A stretch of DNA of 64,000 bases from Gossypium raimondii (taxonomy: Eukaryota > Streptophyta > Magnoliopsida > Malvales > Malvaceae), in the NCBI RefSeq assembly GCF_025698545.1, contig NC_068569.1:6944001-7008000 (forward strand). The letters are read 5' to 3'. The notes below the pieces were generated by a model. It had not been told where the DNA came from and made no database searches. It saw only the letters and a program-made list of their open reading frames with translations. The position numbers were made by a program, and so were the translations under genes. Shown here one piece after another: positions 18,780 through 30,877 of this stretch. Every line of letters begins with the position of its first letter. Positions within the stretch are counted from its first letter, which is position 1.

Positions 18780-18920
18780 TGTCTTCACAGAAATTCCAAA
18801 GGATTAAATCTCTTAAATTTCACTTGAGCTCTAAATGGCGTTCCATAGGTTGGATAGGTCTTAATCACTCCAGATCCTTTTAGCTGAACACTTTTGACTC
18901 CTTTCACATTGATGCAGGCA

Positions 18921-20176
18921 CCTGTGGAGATGAAAATAAGCATTGGAAAACAATGTTACAATCATATCAGAAACTGAAAACAACAAGTGTATCACATGCA
19001 TAGTAGCATAAGGTTCTCGAAACAAGTGAGAGCTTATGATTCGGCAATTGGAGCAAACAAGAGAACACAATTCCTATAGCGGCAAGCATTGATTCATTTA
19101 AGTCTTAACCAATGGTGACGTTGTGAGATATCCCATTAAGCAAAAATCCCAATTGTATCAAACTTAGAGATGGTCATCTTCATGTGACAAAGGCTTGAGG
19201 GGTCTGCGAATGCTCAAAGAGGACGATACTTTTGATATAAGTGCACATGAGGTGACAACCAAATCCCCATACGTAAGGTGATGCAAGGGAAACATCCCAA
19301 TCCCAATCATTATCATTACGAAATTAAAAATTGCAACAACGAACCAATCAAATCATAAACTTGCTTCACAAGTAATATCTTTTATAAAGTAAGCAATAAG
19401 CAGTGTAGTTCTAAAATTTACTACTAATTTTAAGTGAAATTCAACTATGCTCGGGAGCAGCGTTAAATCGATTGCGAAATTCCATGATTCCTAACTAAAA
19501 CGTAAAAGCCATGAATTCTTTTTTCTTCAGAATTTTCCAGATTATCTAGTTAGTACTAATTCTCAATAAACACAGCTCAAAAGCCTCAAATCACTTCCAA
19601 AGTAACAAGTTTACTGCAAAATACACCTCAATTGAAAATTTTCCGCTTACAGTTTCCAAAATAGTAAAAGAAATGAAAATTCTAAACTTTTTCAGAACTC
19701 ACAAGTTAACAAAATTAATAGAATATGGGTAAGACGAGATTGAAAACGAAACCAGAGAACCTTGATATATAGTTAGTATAGAAATCGAGAGTGAGTGGTT
19801 CCAGAAGAACAAACAAAACAAAAGATAATGAAAGCTATCCTTCGGATAATGTACATATGATGAGTCATCATCAAAATTCAAATCCGGTTAAGTTCAATGG
19901 AAACGACAAGATCGCCTTAAGCTTAAGCAAAACAACGGGCGCAATCATTTTTCTTTTCAAATTTCAAAACAGTAAAAGCCTCGTTTACTCCATCAAATTA
20001 TTAAAACACAAAATCTTCTCCTTTTTTTGGAGAAGTACAATTCACGTCATAGTTCCAGTGCTTATAAAAATTAGATTGCAGACGTGAGAGGGAGAAAAAA
20101 AGAAACAAACCCTTGTTGAAGTTTCAAGCATTCAAAACTTTCTAGTCAGAGTGAGTGTGAGAGGAAGAAACTTACC
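18921..20176 (-). other. Probable 5' leader intron of the DUF3527 gene
   Basis: On the minus strand a good donor (GACTG|GTAAGTTTC, exon edge at 20176) and acceptor (TCTCCACAG|GTGCC, exon edge at 18921) bracket about 1.25 kb of AT-rich sequence directly upstream of the coding start. This would leave a leader exon of about 140 nt before the ATG and a first exon beginning near 20,300-20,500. No transcript data, so inferred. Confidence 0.5.
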
Positions 20177-20499
20177 AGTCTGAAAACAGGAAATGCAGAA
20201 CGAAACGGGCCGTCAGTAACGGAAAACGTGAAGGCCTCGAGGAAGAAGAAGGAGAACCTCGTTCGGCAGCACATTGAACAGTGAAATACGAAGAAAACTA
20301 ACGAAATAACAGAGGATCAGAGGTGAAAATCATTAAACGCTTAGAGCAATGATGAATCTCCTCGTTAAAAAAAAGAGCTTTAAAGCAACAAATCCCAAAT
20401 CCTTTTTAGCTTTTCAGGTAACAAAAAGCTCAAAGTCGCAGCCAAGAGAGAGAAAGAGAAAGGCCTTATGAAGTGTGAACGAAAGCTAAAATGATAGAA

Positions 20500-22640
20500 A
20501 TTTTTTAATTGTTTTTTTTTATTTAATTGCTGGAGCTCATTTATTTATTTATTTCTCCTTTTCCTTTTCCTTTTGTTGTTTTCGGTTTTTGTTCTGCATG
20601 AAGTGATTGAGTCAAAGTGAGAGGGCAGAGAGTTAGGGGAGGGAATTGTTTGTATTAGGGTTTATCGAAAGTTAAGTCCTCTTCATTTGATCGGACGGTT
20701 GAAAATAAAAGATTTTAGGAACAATTGTCAATTCAGCTGATCAGACCAGAAAGACCGGGGGTGGAGAAGGTCATGTACGGTGGTCCCTACTTTACAGAGT
20801 GTATTATATAAAAATATTCATCTTTTTGGTGCACAATATAAAAACCTATATTATTATTTAACTTTTTTACTGAATTATTATCGTAAGTCAACAATAGTTT
20901 AATTGATAATTTGATCAAAAACCTCATTTATTTTAAAATAATAAATATTACTATAAATAAACTTTAGGGCTAAATCACTATATAAGACTTAAACTTGATA
21001 ATTTTGAGGTCTAAATTTATTTTATACAAATCAAACCCTGAATTTGATAATTATTCTTAAATTTCAAGATTTTCAAGGACTAATATGGATAAAAGAAAGT
21101 CAAATCTTAATATGAGAATATTTGTCAAATTCAGGAACAAAAAATTTTGAGCCCCAATAAGAGAAGAGTTGTCAAGTTTAAACCCTTAACCCTAGATTTT
21201 GAAAAATAATTGCATAATAATTGTATTATAATTTAAAAATAAAAACTCGTTTATTTTATTCAAGATACTGTGATTTCTTCATGATTCTCCCACTTGTCTT
21301 TTGGATTTGGATAAAGAAATGTAAACAAATATTAATAGAAGAGTTGATAATAAATTCTAATTTAATTAAAGTGAATATAAAAGTAATTAGTTTGAATAAA
21401 TAAGGCAATAATATGAAATAAATAAATAAATAGGTTTTGAAGTCATTGAAACATTTTAAAGCGCGAAAAAAAGTGGGAGTTCCTTTTTAGAAATATTGCA
21501 TGGGATTCCCTGTAAATGAAGCCCCAATACTCACTATGAATGTTAATTATAATTTGAAACATGCAAATATCATTCACTTTATTCATGCCATACTATGATT
21601 ATCTACAAGAAAGAAAAAGATGCCATGCTTTTGATCCCGCGCCTGTTTTCAAAAGTCTCCACTTCCGCTCCCAAGCTTAAAGTAGTAAAAAGGAATATGC
21701 AAGAATATACATGTACATGAATTATTAATATATTATTATTTAAAAAAGACACGTAATAACTTTTTTAACGTTGATTGTGGAATAAAAACGATACATTGTT
21801 AATGTACATCCATTGATAGAAGTGAAACACATTTAATTCGGTTCACTTTATTTTAATTAAATCATTTTAAAATCCAACATACTTTTTTGAGTTACAAGTA
21901 AAACTTTAAAAATGAATTTGAGTGAAATTAAATTAATAATTAAAATGTATTCAAATAAAGATTTATATATTTAAATTAAAATGTTTTTTATATAGTATTT
22001 AGATGAGATAAGATCACAAGATTTAAATTCATGTCAAAAATTTTAACTACAAGTATAAATTAAAATGTTTTTTTATGCTATTTAAGATGTTTCTTTTAAA
22101 TAGTTTTGTTATGACTAAAAAAAGCAATTTAAGCATTCGTAGTTTTGGAAAAACACAAGTCAAATTGATCTAACACCAAATCCACAATTTTGTGCAACTC
22201 GTCGGGCCGAATCACCGAACAAGTTGCAAGATTTATATTCGAATGATTGAGGTTCTCTCATGAGGGAATATTAGGTAGTAGGGTCTGTAAGGAAATTAAG
22301 AGAATTTAGTCAAACCACCCAAAACAATACAATTTTAAGTTATATATACAGCGCACACACACATATGTATATAGTCTTGTGGGAGATATGAAACAAAATT
22401 AAATTTAATAAATAAATAAATATCAACGTTTGTGATGGCTTTATTGTAGTTTTAATTTCTCAAGAATATTTAATTACGTTATTTAAATATATATTGTTTG
22501 TAATTATAATTATATTTATACATATAGGTAGTTTTATTCACACATCAAATGAATTTAGATCGTGACTCGAATTTTTCTTTTGGTTCTTTACTCAAGTTTA
22601 GTGGCAACTCACTTATAACTAGAGACGAATATTAAAGCGC
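20500..22640. other. AT-rich spacer
   Basis: Upstream of the DUF3527 promoter. Very AT-rich with short ATAA/AAAT runs (for example 21,415-21,432, and 22,400-22,420). No gene is seen. Confidence 0.5.
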
Positions 22641-23330
22641 ATTCGGCACTAGTTCCTAAAAAGATGGATAATTGCCAAGGAAGAGGTGGATGTTATGGAA
22701 TATTAGGAATGAAGATAATTTGTTGCCTTCTATTCTATTATCGGTTGGTTTTATTTTCTGTCATTCTAGTAGAAGTATTTTTGAACTTATTAATTTCACA
22801 AGGATATGGACAAAATCTTTGGAGACTAAAGAATTAGCTAAACAATGGGTTTGTACATCTATGACAATAAGAAGTTGGCAATTACCTGAGGTAGAATGGG
22901 TTAAAGTTAATGTTGATGGTTCGGTGGCAAGGCAAATTCCGAAGGCGGCGGTTGAAGGGGTGGTGAGAGGGCCTAGCGGTGTTTAGTTGGTGGGTTTCAA
23001 AATGACAGTTGGGTTGACTGATATCTTACAAGTAGAAGTCAGAGTTGTTCTAGAAGGTTTGAAGTTGGCTTGGGATCGAGGTTTCAGGCAAATTGAATTA
23101 GAATGTGGAATTCATTCGAAATGGTTGGGTGTTTGATACATTTGGAAGTTAAGTTCAGAAATATCCAAGGGGAGGTTAATAGAGTTGCGGGTTGCATCGC
23201 GAAGGCAGATGGTGGCATGATGGATCAATTGGTTATTTTGGAGGAAACCCCTAGATATGTAAGAGAATTTTTGGAGGATGACATTCGACAATCGTTGCTG
23301 GTCACAAATAGAGCACATTAACTGCTCACG
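22640..23330 (+). mobile_element. LINE ORF2 RNase H relic
   Basis: 22672-22986 gives a linker followed by LPEVEWVKVNVDGSVARQI, the start of the RNase H domain typical of plant L1-type ORF2 (VKVNVDGS). The frame then meets a stop (near 22,983) and continues as LVGFKMTVGLTDILQVEVRV to about 23,100 with a further shift. 23103-23321 carries the end of the domain (LEVKFRNIQGEVNRVAGCIA, matching the usual RExNxVADxLA pattern loosely). At least two frame disruptions; no reverse transcriptase nearby, so a 5'-truncated, decayed copy. Confidence 0.6.
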
Positions 23331-24329
23331 TTATCTTATATTTGTTATTTAAGCTTATATTTACCAAAAAAAAAATTCCAATTATGCTAAATTTAATAAA
23401 TTATAAATTTATATATGATAAAATTGTATTTTGACTTTAAAATAAAAAATATATGTTTAATTCTTAAAAAAAGGATGAAATCATAAATTGATATCGATAA
23501 ATTTATATTTTGACCTCTCAAAAATATATAGGTTAATTATGGCCCCTCCTGAAATTTTTCTAGATTCTCCTTACTTATCATCTAAAACTAATGAAAAGTA
23601 ATGAAAAATAATTTTGTATTAATATATATTTTTGTAAATTTTGAATTAATCTATTATATTTTATCATATTAATAAAGAATATTGATTTTATTAATATATA
23701 TTTAAAGGTTAATTTCATTGACCTAGAATAAATAGTCAAACATTTTTAATTTATTTAAAATTTATATGCATGATTTAAATGTTTTTAATTTTATAGTAAT
23801 ATAAATTATATTTTCTCTATTTAAAAACCTGTATTAGCAAATATTTGTAAAAAGAAGAAGAAGAAGAAGAAGAAGGAGGAGGAAAGATTCTCTTATAACA
23901 AAATTTAAAGTCTAAGCAGAGATTTAATTGGAAAAAGAAACATTACTTTAAATATTTGTCCTAACTACCATGTTATAGTTCCTTATTGGTGTGCACATGT
24001 AGTTCTTTAAAGTGTCAACTGACTAAACAAGCTTAAATAAAACACTAAGACATCCTTAAAAAAGGATAAGTTATTCCCACATGATCCCTTTTTTTTTTTT
24101 CTTTTTTTTCTTTTTTCTGCTTTACAGCCTTGGAGATGATGATGGGAGGAGCTTACACAAATATATCAATTAATTTTCCTAATTCCAGAGACGGGCCAAT
24201 TTAACAAGTGTTTATATAGTTAAAGTTAAAAAAAGGGGGGGGTAAATTTACTTGTATCCAATCGCATCTAAATGAAAAAAAATATCTTAAACTTGGTTGA
24301 ATTTCTTAAATAAAAGAGTAAATTATAAA
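23331..24329. other. AT-rich spacer with AAG microsatellite
   Basis: No gene. A short (AAG)n run lies at about 23,851-23,875, and T-rich tracts at 24,090-24,115. Confidence 0.5.
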
Positions 24330-24728
24330 AATAGTCAATTTTGTTTGTTTTAGATTATATTTTAGTCACTTATGTTTGAAATGTTATGTTTTAGTCACTT
24401 ACGTTATTGTTTTGTTACAAAATGGTCACTCTACCGTTAAGCTCCGTTACCTCCCTAACAGCGATCCTACGTGGCAATCCAAATGGGTTTTAAATGCCAA
24501 CTTAAATGTCCTACGTGGCAGTCCAAATTAAATTTATTTAATTAAAAACCTATTTTCATCTCAGCAACTGCACATCTAAGTTAGCATTTAAAACTTATTT
24601 GGATTGTTACGTAGGACTGCCGTTAGGAAGGTACGGTAAAGTGACCACTTCGTAATAAAACCATAATGTAAGTTTTCAAACACAAGTGACTAAAATATAA
24701 TCCGAGTCAAACAAAAGTGACTCTAAAT
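24330..24728. mobile_element. Fold-back (MITE-like) element, about 400 bp
   Basis: The two halves are inverted copies of each other. The left arm has GATTATATTTTAGTCACTTA then GTTTGAAA; the right arm read backwards has GATTATATTTTAGTCACTTG then TGTTTGAAA. Similarity continues inward through TCCTACGTGGCAATCCAAAT (left) and TCCTACGTAACAATCCAAAT (right, reversed), so arms are about 180-190 bp around a loop near 24,520-24,570. No coding capacity. A target duplication could not be defined, so the superfamily is unassigned. Confidence 0.65.
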
Positions 24729-24737
24729 AAGATTGGT

Positions 24738-26283
24738 TGTAACTACCCGATACTCACGGGTGTGGGAAAGTGTATTTTTGAGACTCCATTTTCATAAATT
24801 GGACTCGTAAATATTTATTAAAAATGTAATTAGGTTTTGGTTAGGTGAATTTGCATGAATTAAGAGTAATTAGGTAAAAAGACTAAATTGCATAAAGGGT
24901 AAAAGTTAAATTATAGATTAAAGAATAATTAAAAGGACTAAATAAGCAATTAAGCCTTTATTCCTACAAGCGGGTGGTAGTGATTGCATGTGTAAAAATA
25001 ATATACATATGTATATATTAATAAAATATGTATTACTTAATTTTTAAGTAAATATATATAATATAATAATAAAGTAAATATAATAAAATAAACAAGTAAA
25101 TGAAACAAATAAAAGAAAACAAACGAAACAGAAGGAAAAAGAAAGAAAAGGAAAGAAAAGGGAAAGACCAAAGTTAGGGGTTTCAAAGTTTCAAGCTTAA
25201 TTGGTTAGTCAATTTAGTCTTTTTTTTCTTGTAATTTTATATTTTGAAATTCGGTATTAAATACTACCCAACTCATGTCAAAATTTTAGAATTTTTTAGT
25301 TTTTAAGTGTTGTCTATGTTGAATAATTTTAGTATTAGGGACTAAATTGATAGATTTTAAGTTAGAAATGAAAAAGGATTGAATTGTAAAATAAATTGTA
25401 AATTTTGAGTAATAGGGACTAAATTGTGAAAATTTTGAAATTTAGGGATTTAAGTGAAAATAGGAGTTAGTTTAAAGTGAAATTTGTGTGAAAATATAGA
25501 ATTAATTGTAAAAGAAATAAAGTTAGTCTCGATTTAGGGACTAAATTAAAAATTAGGCAAATATTGAGTAAAAATTTAAAATATGCAATATGAAATTGAA
25601 TTGTGTTGTGTTGTATTGATGAATTTTATTGTTTTAATTTCATAGCTAACGTCGTACCGGAACCTTCGACTAAAAAGGAAAAAGATAAAGTCGACGAGGA
25701 ATAGTTGGAATTTTCGGTTTGTATTTCTATAATCCGAATCTAGTTATTAATTGTTGTATTCTGATTTAATTCTTATGGTAAGTGGTTGAGGTGAGTATTT
25801 GACATTTTGGTATTGAATTAAATTAAAGTTGATGGAAATTTATTGAATTGTTATATATATATTATGATTGTATTGATTATTTGAATTGAATTGAATTCAC
25901 ATGTATATGTGATTATATGAAAAATTTATATTGGATATTGGTTGTTTTTGAAATGTGAAATTAAACCCTATTAACTGTATTGGGCTAAATCGGATATAGA
26001 TGACATGCCATAGGATTGGAAGAGTTCAGAGATTTCTTTGACTTCGAGTCGATGAGACATTGGGTGTCAATTTACTACTTCGGATTAATTCGATGATGCA
26101 CTGCATGCCAATTTACTTCGGTTTAGCCGATGAGACACTGTGTGTCAATTTATTACTTCAAATTATCCGATGAGGCACTGGATGCCAAACTGGTGTGTTT
26201 TGGTTGGATCCGTGTATCCGTCCAAGTCATGTTAATAGGGGTAAATAAATAATAAAGTTTTATAATTGATATTGAAATGACAT
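24738..26283 (+). mobile_element. LTR-like unit, copy A (old, Ty3/gypsy-like)
   Basis: Begins TGTAACTACCCGATACTCAC, the TG-start style of plant gypsy LTRs, and is a direct copy of the sequence beginning at 26284 (offset 1,546 bp). Both share GGAAAGTGTATTTTT near the start, a polypurine-rich middle, GGATTGGAAGAGTTCAGAG, the hairpin array, and TTGGATCCGTGTATCCGTCC near the end. Compared with copy B it stops short at its right end. No protein-coding part is present. Divergence between copies suggests an old insertion. Confidence 0.6.
26047..26190. repeat. Hairpin array in LTR copy A (4 units)
   Basis: Four units about 37-42 bp apart, each with a short stem-loop: 26056-26068 GACAT-TGG-GTGTC, 26097-26109 (imperfect), 26134-26146 GACAC-TGT-GTGTC, 26174-26186 GGCAC-TGG-ATGCC. 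Each is preceded by CGATGA or a near match and followed by CAATTT or CAAACT. Confidence 0.6.
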
Positions 26284-27913
26284 TGTAATGACCTGATAGT
26301 CATGGGTATTGGAAAGTGTATTTTTAGGTCTCCGTTTTCATAAAACGGATTCGTAAATATTTATTAAAAATATTTACGAAGTTAGTTGTGTGGTTAATTA
26401 GGTTTTGGTTAGGTGAATTTGTATGAATTAAGAGTAATGAGGTATAAGGACTAAATTGCATAAAGTGTGAAAGTTGAATTATAAATTAAAAATAAAAGGA
26501 CTAAAGAAGTAATTAATCTTTATTTCAACAAGTGTATGGTAATAATAATTACATGTGTAAAATAATATACATATACATATTAATAAAATATGTATTACTT
26601 AATATTTAAATATATATATTATTATAATAATAACTAAAAGAATAAACAAAATAAACGAAAGAAAAAGAAACAAAAATAATTAAAACGAAACAGAGGGAAA
26701 AAGAGAGAAGAAAAGGAGAAAGCTAGGTTTTCAAAGTTCAAAGCTAAATTGGTTAGTCAATTTAGTTCTCTTTTTTTAATTTTTTTTGGTGTTTTAGATA
26801 CTACCCAACTTATGTCAAAATTTTAGAAATTATTGAGTTTTTAAATGTTGTCTATGTTGAATAATCAGAGTTTAGAGACTAAATTGATAGATTTTAAGTT
26901 AGAAATGAAAATGATTGAATTGCGAATAAATTATAAATTTTGAGTATTATGGACTAAATTATAAAATTTTTGAAATTTAGGGATTTAAGTGAAATTAGAG
27001 AGTTAAATCTAGTTTAAGGTGGGAATTGAATGAAAATTTAGAACTAATTGTGTAGAAATAAAGTTAGTCTCAGTTTAAGGACTAAATTGGAATTTAGGCA
27101 AATGTTGAATAAAAATTGAAATATTCAATGTGAAATTGAATTGTATTGTGTTGATGAATTTTAATTGTTTTAATTCCATAGCTAATGTTGTGTCTGAAAC
27201 CTCGATTAAGAAGGGAAAAGATAAAGTCAACGAGGAATAGCTCAGGGATTCTAATTATTAATTCTTGTATTTTGATTTAATGTTTATGGTAAGTAATTGA
27301 CGTGAGCATATGACATTTTGATATTGAACTAAATTGAATTCATTGTACATGTGATTATATGGAAAATTGATATTTGATATTGATTGTTATTGAATTGTGA
27401 AATTGAAACCCTATTAACTGTATCGAGCTGAGTCGGATATAGATGGCATGCCATAGGATTGGAAGAGTTCAGAGATTCTTTGACTATGAGTCAATGAGAC
27501 ATTGGGTGTCAATCTATTATTTCAGATTAATTCGATGAGGCACTGGGTGCCAATTTATTTCGGTTTAGCCGATGAGTCACTGGGTGTCAACTTATTATTT
27601 TGAATTATTCGATGAGGTACTGAGTACCAAACTGGTGTGTTTTGGTTGGATCCGTGTATCCGTCCGAGTCTGAGTCGTGTTAATAGGGGTAATTAAATGA
27701 AATGATACTATGATTGGTATTGGAAAGCATTGAATGTGAAATCAAAATGAGACACGTTGATTGTGTATCATATTGTGAAAAGCTATTTGAGATAGCAAAT
27801 GATAAGAACTGAATATGTTATGAACTAATTAATTGAATGGTTATTGTTATTGTATGATTAAATGTGCATGTTATATTAATTTTGCTTTTAAACATTTGGA
27901 TTATAGAAATACC
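26284..27913 (+). mobile_element. LTR-like unit, copy B (old, Ty3/gypsy-like), split by a younger LTR
   Basis: Begins TGTAATGACCTGATAGTCAT and follows copy A throughout, then carries on for about 200 bp beyond the point where copy A ends. It is interrupted after 27913 by the solo LTR; sequence of the same element resumes at 30878 (TACCACTGAGTTTATACTCA). No coding part is visible. Direct tandem LTR-like copies suggest either unequal recombination or one LTR inserted into another. Confidence 0.6.
27489..27632. repeat. Hairpin array in LTR copy B (4 units)
   Basis: Counterpart of the array at 26,047. Stems: 27498-27510 GACAT-TGG-GTGTC, 27539-27551 GGCAC-TGG-GTGCC, 27576-27588 GTCAC-TGG-GTGTC (one mismatch), 27616-27628 GGTAC-TGA-GTACC. 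Units differ by paired changes that keep the stem. Confidence 0.65.
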
Positions 27914-30877
27914 TGTAACAGCCCGATTTTGGGCCTAGTCGGAACAGTGGTTTCGGGACCACAAATCTGACAAGGAAAAAATTTATTTTTCTTATATTTT
28001 TATGGTCTACGATTTCACGGAATTATTTTGTAAAAATTTTGTTCGAAAATTTCGACGTTTGGGCACTCAATTTAGTCAAAAGGACTAAATTGTAAAAAGT
28101 GCAAAAGTTGAGTTCTACAAGTTAGAGGTGTCTAATTATTATGAAATTTTAAATTGGAGGTCCTTAAATGGTAATTAGACCATTGGTTATTTATGGACAA
28201 AAATAGACATGGTTAGTAAGTAAGCTATTTAAGGGCATTTTGGTAAAATGCCTTAATTAATGAATAAAGACAAAATAACATGAAATAAATTATCATCTTC
28301 TTCAATTCTTTTCTTCATGGCCGTATGTAGCAAGGGAACACCATGGCTAGGGTTTGTTCATCTTACAAGCTTCATGGTAAGTCCGTTCTAGCCCCGTTTT
28401 TCTTGTTCTTTGTATTTTTCGCATCCCGATAACTTGCTTAAGCTATCTCTACCATTAATTCGAGCTAGAATTTATGTCTGAAAAATTACCCATAGATGAA
28501 AAGTGTGAATTTTGATGTTTCATGATAGAATATGAAGCTTAGAATTATGTTAAGCAACTTTTGCTAAGCGATTTTGAGTGAAAACGAGTAAAACGACATA
28601 ATCGATAAAAATACTAAATGTTCATAAGTAAGTGTTAGAGTTGGAATTTGATGTTTCTATAGAAGGGAAAAATGTTCAACATGTCATAATACATAAGAAT
28701 AAGGGATGAAGTTTAATTTACGAGCTTTGGGGCAAAAGTGTAAATATGTAAAAGTTTAGGGGCAAAATTATAATTTTACCAAAGTTTGAGTCAAGGACTG
28801 TTTTGATAAATGTGAGTACTAAATAAGTCAAATGTGTTATTATAGATCAAGAAAGAAGTGGAATCGACCTTGACCGGAGAAAAGGAAAGATTAAAGACTA
28901 AATTGCTAAATTTTTATATTATTGCATCAAAGTAAGTTACGTGTAAATAATAGTTATATTTTTATAAATTGTGAATTATATTTGATATGTGAATTAATAT
29001 TGAATGTGGAAGGAAAATTGTTCATGAATTATTCAAGTGATAAAGTGTTTAAAATAAAGTGTTAAGTGTAAATTCCCGGTTGAACTTAGGAATAGAAGTG
29101 GATACAAGTGACATGTCACTAGAGATCGATGTTACTGATGTTACGGTGAGTCCCGGTGCTGGGTGATCTAGCATGTGTTGCGAGACACGACGACTTGTGT
29201 GAGCGGGCCCGTGGACATTTCCGTGTTATTGATCAGTGGTAGCTTCGGCTACGTATCAGTGGTAGCTTCGGCTACGTATCAGTGGTAGCTTCGGCTACGT
29301 ATCAGTGGTAGCTTCGGCTACGTATCAGTGGTAACCGGCTACATATCGGTGGTAACCGACTACGTATCGCTGGTAACCGGCTACGTATCGATGGTAACCG
29401 GCTACATATCGATGTGGCACTTATGTGCTAATTCTCTACGTATCTATGTATATTCCGAGTGTTCAACGGGAAATTGACTAAGTGTAATTGAATAATGAAT
29501 ATAGGTGTGGAACTGAATTGAATATCGACTTAGAAATGGAAAAGTAAATTTTGAATTGAATTGTGATTGAAAGTGAAAAAGTGAAATTATGAAAGAGTAC
29601 ATTTAGCAACAAAACAGTTTAGACAGCAACAGTTGTGTGACTTTGAAAATCACCAAAATGGTGGAAATTTAATTAGAGGCTGAATAATATATGAAATTGA
29701 AGCTTAATGAGTCTATTTTCACATAAAAGAAATAGAAAAAGCAAAAGAGTTATATATTTTGAGATATTTGAAGTTTAATTAGACAGAGTCAGAATGAGTT
29801 TGGAATCCCCTGTTTTGACTTTGGAAAATTGTAAAAAATTGTACAAAAATAATTATGGGATAAAGTTTATATGTTTAGAATTATCAGTGAATCTATTTTT
29901 ATGAGAAACAAACGGAAACTATATCCGAATTCTGTACAGTGAGATAATTAATTTTTAGTGAAGAGAGGTCAGAACTGTCAAACAGTGAAACAGGGGAAAC
30001 TTTAAAGAATAAACTGTACTATTTGGCTAAACCAAAAATTATGAAAATTTTATGGTAAGAATATATGTGAATCTAGTTTTGGATAAAATTTACGGATCTT
30101 AATTTGGAGTTCTGTAGCTCCGGGTAAAAATAATTTAGTGACTATGACTCGAATAGACAGCTTTGAATATACATGTTAGTGAATAGAGAAATTATAGTTA
30201 ATGTTGTTTAAATGTGATATACACATAAAGGATGTGGAATGGAGAGGAGGAGGAGGACAATAAAATGTAGGAAATAATTGTGTATAATGGTCATATGCCC
30301 GATTATAATCGGTAAATGTTAAATTGAATGGTAAATACGTATTGGTACCGAAGGAACTATTGCGGTTTTGAAAAGCAATTGACCAAATGTATAAGAAATT
30401 TAGTCTTGATATATATATATGATAATAATGATATATGGATGATTATATCATTGAGTTGCATTGATTAATTCGGTTTATGTCATGGAAATGTCAAGAACAT
30501 TTGTCTTTGATATGTGATGATCATGGTTTAAGCTCATATGGGAAAATAAAGTTTCATAGTATGAGAGTGTGGTATTGAAATATATATATTGGATTGAGAA
30601 ATTAATTTGAATTGTGAACACGAAATATTGTGAATTGAATAAAATGGAAATGGAGCTTTGAATTACATAAGTAAGTATCGGGTCTCGTAGGCCCTATTTG
30701 TTATGAATATAATATTTTGAGGATATGTTATAAAGAATTATAAAAGCATGTTAAAAATTTGAAGAGTTTAAATTTGAATGAAATTTTGTAACTCAGTTTA
30801 ATACGTTTACATGTGTAAGTGTTCTAGTAATGCCTCATACCCTATTCCGGAGTTGAATACGGGTAAGGGGTGTTACA
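27914..30877 (+). mobile_element. Solo LTR, 2,964 bp, Ty3/gypsy-like
   Basis: Starts TGTAACAGCCCGATTTTGGG and ends AAGGGGTGTTACA, so the ends are the inverted pair TGTAACA/TGTTACA. It is flanked by a perfect 5-bp direct repeat ATACC (27909-27913 and 30878-30882), the integrase-type target duplication. No internal region or open frame is present, so it is a single LTR left after recombination between the two LTRs of a full element. It sits inside older LTR sequence and is therefore the youngest layer of this island. Assignment to gypsy rests on end sequence and length, not on a protein. Confidence 0.8.
29232..29407. repeat. Minisatellite with TTCG hairpins inside the solo LTR
   Basis: Four exact 23-bp units (29232-29323), each ATCAGTGGTAGCTTCGGCTA plus CGT, then four 21-bp units (29324-29407) in which AGCTTCGG is shortened to AACCGG or a near match. 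Each 23-bp unit holds the perfect stem-loop GTAGC-TTCG-GCTAC; the 21-bp units keep a near-palindrome GTAACCGGCTAC. Confidence 0.9.

Noticed and set aside
18780-18788. Upstream GTG start for the DUF3527 protein
   Set aside because: Nuclear plant genes start at ATG; the first ATG is at 18779 and an in-frame stop lies just upstream.
29232-29407. CRISPR-like appearance of evenly spaced repeats
   Set aside because: Units are head-to-tail with no spacers, inside a plant LTR.
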